NCBI GenBank assembly: GCA_020466095.1
Contig: CM035807.1
Span: forward strand, 112,594,286-112,658,285
Direction: 5' to 3'
Source: Chlorops oryzae
Lineage: Eukaryota; Arthropoda; Insecta; Diptera; Chloropidae
Length of the DNA stretch: 64,000 nt
Part shown: positions 57,461-64,000 of the stretch, one piece after another
How positions within the stretch are numbered: the first letter of the stretch is position 1
Layout of the letters: each line of letters starts with the position of its first letter
Translations under genes and position numbers: made by a program
Notes under the pieces: generated by a model
What the model was told of the DNA's origin: nothing
Seen by the model: the letters and a program-made list of their open reading frames with translations, nothing else
Database searches by the model: none

Positions 57461-58101
57461 CTCTCATTTGATTTTTTTTTTTCTTGGTCTTGAAATTCTC
57501 TTAGAAATCCACTATTTTACTTAAGATAGTCCGAACTTGAATACCGGATCTTTTTCGGAATTTATATGGGTTTAAAATCAAGTTTTTGTACAAAATTGTG
57601 AAAATTTTTTGACTTTATCGACCTATAGTGTCTAAACTGTTGAACCGATTTCATCAATATGTATGAGAGATATGTTGTATTTTTACTCTTCTTTCATATA
57701 AATTAAAGATTTTTTGAAACGGTCGAGCGATAATAGGGCTACGACTAAAAAAGATTGACAAAAAATCGCAAAACCTTTCCTAGCGGATATTTAAAAAACG
57801 CGAGCTAACTTTCAAATTTTAAGCATATATTTAGATTCAGCGAAATAAATACTACAAAAAAAAAAATTGGTTTCAAATCAAAGGTATGCAAAAGGTTCGA
57901 TTTTGTTATGTAGTGATATTATTATTAAGTAGGCTGTAAAGCACCACGATCAGTGCAGTCCGTATTTCTTTAGGATAACTTAAGACTTCTAAAGAATTTT
58001 AGAATTTCTAAAGGACTACATTTTATAATATACAAGTCATTCCCATAGATTAAAGCGGCCAATAGCCATGAGACCCAATATCCTTTCCTCTAGACACATA
58101 A
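57461..58101. other. Noncoding spacer
   Basis: The first part (to about 57535) is shared with 11065-11145. The rest shows no gene or bounded repeat. Confidence 0.4.
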
Positions 58102-58178
58102 CGTCCCCTCAGAAAACGACTGTCGTACGTCCCATAAGAAATACATGCGACATACGACAGTCGTTTTCTGAGGGGACG
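58102..58178. mobile_element. 77-bp hairpin mini-element
   Basis: Perfect 26-bp arms (58102-58127, 58153-58178; CGTCCCCTCAGAAAACGACT onward) around a 25-bp loop. Both flanks are ATAA (58098-58101, 58179-58182). The size and symmetry fit a minimal MITE or a small-RNA hairpin source. Confidence 0.7.
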
Positions 58179-60780
58179 ATAAGTCTTTGCCTATTCACTA
58201 TTTATTTGCTCCTCTGTTTCCTGATCTGACTTACAAAACCTACAGAGATCCATCTTGACCACTTCCATCTTCCTCATATAATAGTTAAGTTCACAATCCA
58301 CTATTAAGGACTTCATGGTAGACTTCACTGTTGTTTCTACTTAAGACTTATAGAAGCTTTCGTGTTGATTGTCCTCAGGCCCAAGTTTCGGAAGAAATTT
58401 AATCTTTTTTAAATGATTTTTAATAGAGAAAGGTAAGGAATGAAGAATTTTAACGCACAAATGGTTGAAGGAAATAATTTTTTTAAAATTTTTTGGTTAA
58501 AATTGAATTTAAGCTGTTTGTGCTTCTTGCCGCAGTTGTGTGTCCTGGAAACTTCGACACCGAATTTAGCTCCTGAAAGTTGAAATTTCGAAAGCATTCT
58601 CAATATTGTAAATACTCTTAATTCTTACATGCATACTTTTGGGTGCTGAAATGAAATATTTTCTTCTTTGCTAGTCATAAGGATCATGGCTTTAATTTTT
58701 GCAAGAATATGTTCATTTTTTTTTTCGGCGGATAATTTTCACGTGGGCCACAACCGCAAATTTGTGGCTTCGCTGTTTTATTAGTTTCGATAAAATAAAT
58801 TCTATCGTACATTAAACAGCTTCTTAGTTTGGTATGAGAAAGTTTTCTCAAAATTTCTGCGGCTTCTTGGAACTGTAAGTCATGTGAGGCACACTTCTAT
58901 CATAGAGTTGAGCGGAAAAACGTCTGACGAGCTCGTGGCTTGTTTGCCAGGCTATATGTAAGGCAATCAACCGTACATTGCAGCTCCTAGAAGTATGCTT
59001 TATTATTATGTTTTAATATTTGCGAGAACTTTTATCGAAATTGACGAAAAAAGACATTAATTAACGGCTGCCTGAAATCGAACTTGTAAATGGCTTTGTT
59101 CTTATAACATTCCAATTCCGTGGTTAGGATTTGCCTCTAATCCTTGTCGCACAAAGTTTTCTCGATTATCCTTCAACTTGCCATCGAACAATGGCCATTT
59201 TATGTTTAGATACCCATCTATATTTAGTAGGTGCTTTGTGCCTTACGATCTTTCTTTAGTATTTTTCTACTTTGCTCCTCTGACTTTGCGACCCGCAATG
59301 ACTTTAATTGAATAAACTTGCATAGTTTAGACAAACATACAAACGTAGAACACTGTGAACACTTTATTGGGTAAAAGGATACCCATACCGTCAGATGGTC
59401 ATTCGATCGATAGTGCTTTCAGTTCAGTTTTCTAATTGTATTCATCTCGAGAAAATTGAATTTAATGCACGCACTGATTAACACAAAGAAACTTGGAAAA
59501 AGGACGGACAGATGGCACTCCCTGTTCGTCCTGTCCCGTCAAATTACTAAACAGAATTACCGGAGCGCAGAAAATTATCGTAAGACTCTTTGCTCACACA
59601 CACACACGTACACAAATATGTACATTTAGTGGGAAGATCGAATCGCTGACTGAGAAAAGGTCACAGGACACATTGTTATATTTCATATTTCAATATTCTT
59701 AAAGATATTGCGGTACGGCCCTTGAGAAACATTCAATTTATATAAGCGCTTTGAATTTAAAAAAATACCTACTTATTATATTAAAAAAATTCGAAAAGAG
59801 AAAAATGAGAAACTGAATTCCCGGTCACCTGAAGGAACCGGAAGTTGTTTGTAATAGAAGCGGAAAAAAATAAAAATTCGAGTGCAAAACGCTGAGCAGG
59901 GAGGAAGATGGATGACGAAATGCACTTAGGATAAATTAAAATCAATTTCTGGAAGAGAGCACCGACATCAAAGGTGTTTTCATTCGATTTAAATCGACCG
60001 CTTAACAGATTAAGTTCCCATCTTTAGAGGTGTGTGTGTTTGTGGGTGCGAATGGGGGCTGTATTCCAATATTTCCATCAAGTTTATTAAATGAAAAGTC
60101 ACTCAGAAAAGAGCATAAATAGCGAAAATCAATGTTAAAGCAGAATTTGATTGTATCTCATAGCCGCACTTCAAGAATCTTCAAGGTGAAGGAAAAATTT
60201 CTTTGAAAGTAAAATTAGCAGCGAAGGTCAAGCACAAAATAAACAGCACTCATTCTACTTGAAGGCAATGAATCAAAGGTGTGTGTGTGTGTGCGTGTGT
60301 GTGTCCTTAAAAGGGTGCAAATTTATTCCGATTAATGTGATTTTTATATACAAGATACTTTCGTGCAGTGCGCATTTTGCGGTTGTTCATCTGAGCGCCA
60401 CATCCTTCCGAGATAGATCACAAAAATATTATGATTAGCCATATCCGTGTAAATATCGGTGCGTCTGGCTGTTTGTCGCCTTGTCTGTCTATCCGTTTCA
60501 CTGCATATCAGTTTAACTATATCGAATCGGAAGTCTTTAGCTGAATTATCCTTGCTTGTCCTTACAAAACTTAAATTTTGACTAATGAATCTTACATCAA
60601 GTCATTCAGTCATGGCTGATTCAGTTTTAATGAAGAGAAATAAGTGTGGATTGTTTTTCTTAGTACCAGGATTATTGTAGTGTGTCCGAAGTATTAAACA
60701 AAATTTTTTGGGGATTTAAAAAAATGGAAATTGTTGCTTGTGTGCCTATTAGAAATTTAAAAAAGTGGGTTTCTTCATTA
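58179..60780. other. Noncoding spacer
   Basis: (GT)n at about 60279-60304. A short repeat near 58625-58665 is shared with 44648-44690. No supported gene. Confidence 0.45.
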
Positions 60781-61493
60781 CAAAAAATGAATGTTCAAAT
60801 TAGTGATGCCACGTTATGCGGCTGAGAAGTCGGCCAAAAATGCGTTACTCAGTATTCGGTACTCGCTACTCATTACAAAAAATCAATGTTGAAATTAGTG
60901 ATGCTACGTTATGCGGCCGAGAGGTCGAGCTAAAATTCGTTACTCAGTATTCGGTACTCGGTATTCGTTACAAAAAATGAATGTTGAAATTAGTGATGCT
61001 ACGTTATGCGGCCGAGAGGTCGAGCTAAAATTCGTTACTCAGTATTCGGTACTCGGTATTCGTTACAAAAAATGAATGTTGAAATTAGTGATGACACGTT
61101 ATGCGGCCGAGAGGTCGACTGAAAAATCGTATTCGGTATTCGGTACTCGGTATTCATTACAAAAAATCAATGTTGAAATTAGTGATGCCACGTTATGCGG
61201 CCAAGAGGTCGATCTAAAATTCGTTACTCAGTATTGGGTACTCGGTATTCATTACAAAAAATCAATGTTGGAATTAATGAAGCCACGTTATGCGGCCGAG
61301 AGGTCGACCGGAAATTCGTATTCGATATTCGGTATTCGGTATTCATTGCAAGAAATCAATTTTGAAATGCGTGATGCCACGTTATGCGGCCGAGAGGTCG
61401 ACCGAAAATTCGTATTCGGTACTCGGTATTCATTACAAAAAATCAATGTTGAAGTTAGTGACGCCACGTTATAGTACCTACTCGCTATTCGGC
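60781..61493. repeat. Minisatellite, about 8 units of 89-97 bp
   Basis: Each unit reads CAAAAAATSAATGTTGAAAT, TAGTGATGCCACGTTATGCG, GCCGAGAGGTCGA..., then ATTCGTTACTCAGTATTCGG, TACTCGGTATTCATTA. The full unit is 95 bp; some units lose TTACTCAG. The 132-codon frame through it arises because unit lengths vary and is not a gene. The array ends with a partial unit. Confidence 0.9.
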
Positions 61494-62039
61494 TAAAAAT
61501 AATAAAAAAAAATTAGTGGCATCACTAGTTGCCATATTTATTCTGTGTGTCTGGTTAACTGGTTTGAGTCCTATTTTAGTTCATAATGGTTTCTTTTTTT
61601 CAACCCTTTCACTATCATTGGGAAAACACATCCCAAAGAATCATTATTTTTCCTCAAAAAATATTATTGGTAATTTCTCAATTGAAGCTCATTTGAATTT
61701 CACTCTTTCGCCTTAAAAATGATTTTCAAAGGATTCCCTTGTTTAACGTGAATCGTAATACCGCAATATAACACCCTTAATTACTCATTTCGCTTGATAT
61801 TTTCAATTTAATTAGTGTTGTTCATTTTGTATTCCTTTCAATTCGAATTCCTTCGAATCAATTGTAAAAGCAAATAACCTTCATGAAAATAATTCATAGA
61901 ATCCGATTTTTTTTTTAATAAACGCTTGGATATAAAAGTCCTCAAAGCTAATTCCTCGAATTGAAATTCAACATTCCAGTCCGTCGAATAGCTAAAGAAG
62001 AAAATGTGTACATGGAATATTAATATTATTTATGAAATT
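61494..62039. other. Noncoding spacer
   Basis: TATAACACCCTTAATTA near 61768-61785 resembles the extreme 3' end of the DINE-like family. No other structure. Confidence 0.35.
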
Positions 62040-62695
62040 GTTCAGTTATAGGTACATACTGCAGTATGTACCATTGAAGAAATAACGATTCTTGGAAGAA
62101 AATCTATTTTAATGAAATTCTTTCAAGTTATAGGTACATACTCAGTATGAGAAATTCAGTTTATTATGCACACCAATGCGCTAGCATTCAATCAAGGAAA
62201 TCTAGCATCCGAAAGCGGAATTCTTTGCAATTTGCTGACAACTTGAGAATATATGAGTTCGAAATTATGCAGACAAACCAATGCGCTAGCAAACATATGC
62301 AAGGAAATGCATAGCATCCGAACATGTGCGCGATCTCTATGCTACATTAAAGGCTGACAGTAGGTGCTCTCAGAATATATGCAGTTTACGACAATGGCAG
62401 TACAAACATGACGTTCCACCACGACTATGCATAGATCGTACGCACTATATGACACATGTGTGCGATCTCTATGCCTTACGATCGGTAAAGGCTTACAGTA
62501 GCGCTGCTCGTGCATGATCTTCATTTACACAAGAGTACACATGAGTTCCACCACGACTTGCTGTTCGTACCACGGCTCCAAGATGACAAGCCATCGCATT
62601 TATAAGGAGTGACACCTTAATAAGCGAGAACAGCGTATCCAACCATAGCGACATGGCTATGGTATGTTGTGATGGCTTCAAAGGACCTTGCTGGG
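62040..62695. repeat. Region of imperfect internal duplications with a CCCAGCAAGG end
   Basis: Repeated blocks: TATAGGTACATACT (62047 and 62130), CCAATGCGCTAGCA (62173 and 62279), AAGGAAATNNNTAGCATCCG (62194 and 62299), TGNGCGATCTCTATGC (62328 and 62460), GTTCCACCACGACT (62412 and 62546). At 62685-62694 it ends CCTTGCTGGG, similar to the end CCCAGCAAAC at 2088. Inverted words CCATAGC/GCTATGG occur near the end. Likely a word-array element; the left end was not found. Confidence 0.5.
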
Positions 62696-63895
62696 ATGAT
62701 GCATTCGTATCTATGTTCGACTGGGTTACCGTGGACCCATGACATTGACTTTAATCTGGTATGAAATGAAAATGACACATGATTTTGAGACCTTTCTGTC
62801 CTTTCTTTTTTTTTTTTTTTGGCTTTTCATTGTATTTCCAATCCTTTGGAGATAAAATTGCTGAACTGTGTTTATTTACAATTCGCTTGGCTTGCCTTTG
62901 GCCCACATTAAAACTTCAAAAAAAAAAGGATTCCGAAAAATATTTTTTAAACGAAAAACAAATATCAAAGGAAGAGGAAAGGGGGAAGTTTTTATGCCCA
63001 TGGCATGTGATAAATTCGAGAAAAAAAAAATGATTCCTTTAACCATTTTTAAATTCAATGGAACAGCGTAGAGGAATCCGATTTCTATTTTGAGCTCCAA
63101 AGATTTCATCTCCAGCAGCAGAATTCGTTGTTAATCCAATTTTGAGTGCACGAACTGCTCAGCTCAGTTGAGCTAAATTGAGGTACCTACCCACCTACAT
63201 ACCTACGCGAATGATGCATATCCCATTCCATTTCAGTGAATGCATCATCATCATCATAAGGAAATGGAGAAATACCACACAACCTGGTGCACTCAAAGCA
63301 ATGCAGCAGGTACCTACGTACGATCATTCAGTGAGTAAGCATTTTCCGGATAAAAATGAACATTTCCCCACAAATTAAAATTAACGACAAACAGAATTTC
63401 CTCGGCAACGTAAAGAACTAGCGAAGAGGACAAAAAAAAAGTCTTTTGTGGCACGAAATCAAAATCTAACAAATTTGAAATGTTTTTTAATGAGAGAGAG
63501 GAAATCACTAAAGGATAACAATGGGTAACATAATGGGGTTTTCTTGTGGAAGTCTTTAGTTGGAATTTTTTCCATATTTTTTTTCTGTTATTTTATCAGA
63601 TCTTTAGAAATCAGATTTAACAAAAATGAGCAGGGATCATTCATCTGTCCTCAGATTCGTTTTGTTGATTACATTTCTGATTGTTTTCGAGGGTTCTTTT
63701 TTGCCAAGAGAGAGAGAAGTGGGTGCTTAGAACTTGTCTGTGATTTAAAGGGTTATACAGCAGCTTTCATGAGGTCCTAAATGTATCGTTTTAGTGACAG
63801 AAGCTTCCTTAACCATTTGGATTTCTAGGACACATTCTTTCCAGAGAATATCCTCAAAAGTGTTATCACTTTCGCGAACATTATTTTCTTATAAG
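62696..63895. other. Noncoding spacer
   Basis: T-run at 62806-62820. No supported gene. Confidence 0.4.
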
Positions 63896-64000
63896 TAGAG
63901 CTCGGATTTTGAATACTTTGAATTTTTTTTGCATTTAACTGTGCTTTTTTTTATTCACTGAAGTAGGCTTTTTTTTTGTTTATTTGACAATTCAACATTT
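63896..64000 (+). mobile_element. Left end of a hAT-like element, cut by the window edge
   Basis: TAGAGCTCGGATTTTGAATA follows CTTATAAG. The end is close to CAGGGCTCGGATTTATATGC of the hAT MITE at 39049, and CTTATAAG resembles the CTTATAAC target at 35088. Its interior ACTGAAGTAGG...TTTATTTGACAATTCAA matches 21093-21125. Confidence 0.5.

Noticed and set aside
61076..61496. 132- and 68-codon frames as a repetitive protein
   Set aside because: The unit (89-97 bp) is not a multiple of three, frames shift between units, and there is no start or splice context.
1..64000. CRISPR arrays, bacterial operons, phage genes
   Set aside because: No spaced direct repeats of CRISPR type. Gene density, base composition and repeat types are those of a eukaryotic (insect) nucleus.

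Overview
The window reads as AT-rich, gene-poor nuclear DNA of an insect, most likely a higher fly (Diptera, Brachycera). The evidence is long intergenic AT-rich DNA, fly-style DINE-like repeats (a TATACCCG start, a CATGTCCGTCTGTC block, GTGGGCGTGGCA motifs), pogo, mariner, hAT and Harbinger-type non-autonomous elements, tRNA-derived SINEs, and long GA, AT and minisatellite arrays. There are no operons, ribosome binding sites, rRNA genes, convincing host tRNA genes or CRISPR arrays. Species and gene names cannot be fixed from the sequence alone. Only one piece of a host protein-coding gene is well supported: a 5' coding exon at 52977-53403 (+), with a TATA box upstream and a perfect AG|GTGAGT donor, opening into an intron that runs on to the right. 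A second likely exon lies on the minus strand at 54768-55037 and a third exon-like segment sits inside a TTAA-flanked inverted repeat at 25510-25724. Almost all other open frames are chance frames in low-complexity DNA; the two longest (over 600 codons) are just a purine tract. Layout: 0.7-5.5 kb holds a 151-bp hAT MITE, two TA-flanked elements back to back, a word-array arm, a DINE-like element and a TTA-flanked MITE. 7.5-8.7 kb is a hAT-type element. 12.1-14.5 kb is a SINE whose CCTAAC tail has grown into an 0.83-kb minisatellite, next to a 1.3-kb foldback element with another element inserted exactly at its centre. 17.5-22.9 kb is a 2.1-kb polypurine tract followed by a degenerate TTGAATATTTT array. 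24.2-28.8 kb is a dense nest of DNA transposons. 30.6-31.5 kb is a second copy of the unusual dual-tRNA-like element first seen at 24.2-25.1 kb. 33.9-39.3 kb has inverted repeats, a SINE, a minus-strand DINE-like element and two 241-bp hAT MITEs with 8-bp target duplications. 41.5-41.9 kb is GA-rich and 45.0-46.1 kb is almost pure A/T. 48.0-48.4 kb is a retroposed sequence with poly(A) and target duplication. 51.6-52.4 kb is a pogo-like element just upstream of the gene. 55.6-58.2 kb has further MITEs and hairpins. 60.8-61.5 kb is a 95-bp minisatellite, and the window ends inside another hAT-like element. The most interesting signals are (1) two elements of nearly equal length that share an internal core with two tRNA-like Pol III promoter modules but have different ends and arms, (2) several MITEs whose arms are arrays of one element-specific, often dyad-symmetric word, and (3) the SINE-tail origin of the minisatellite.
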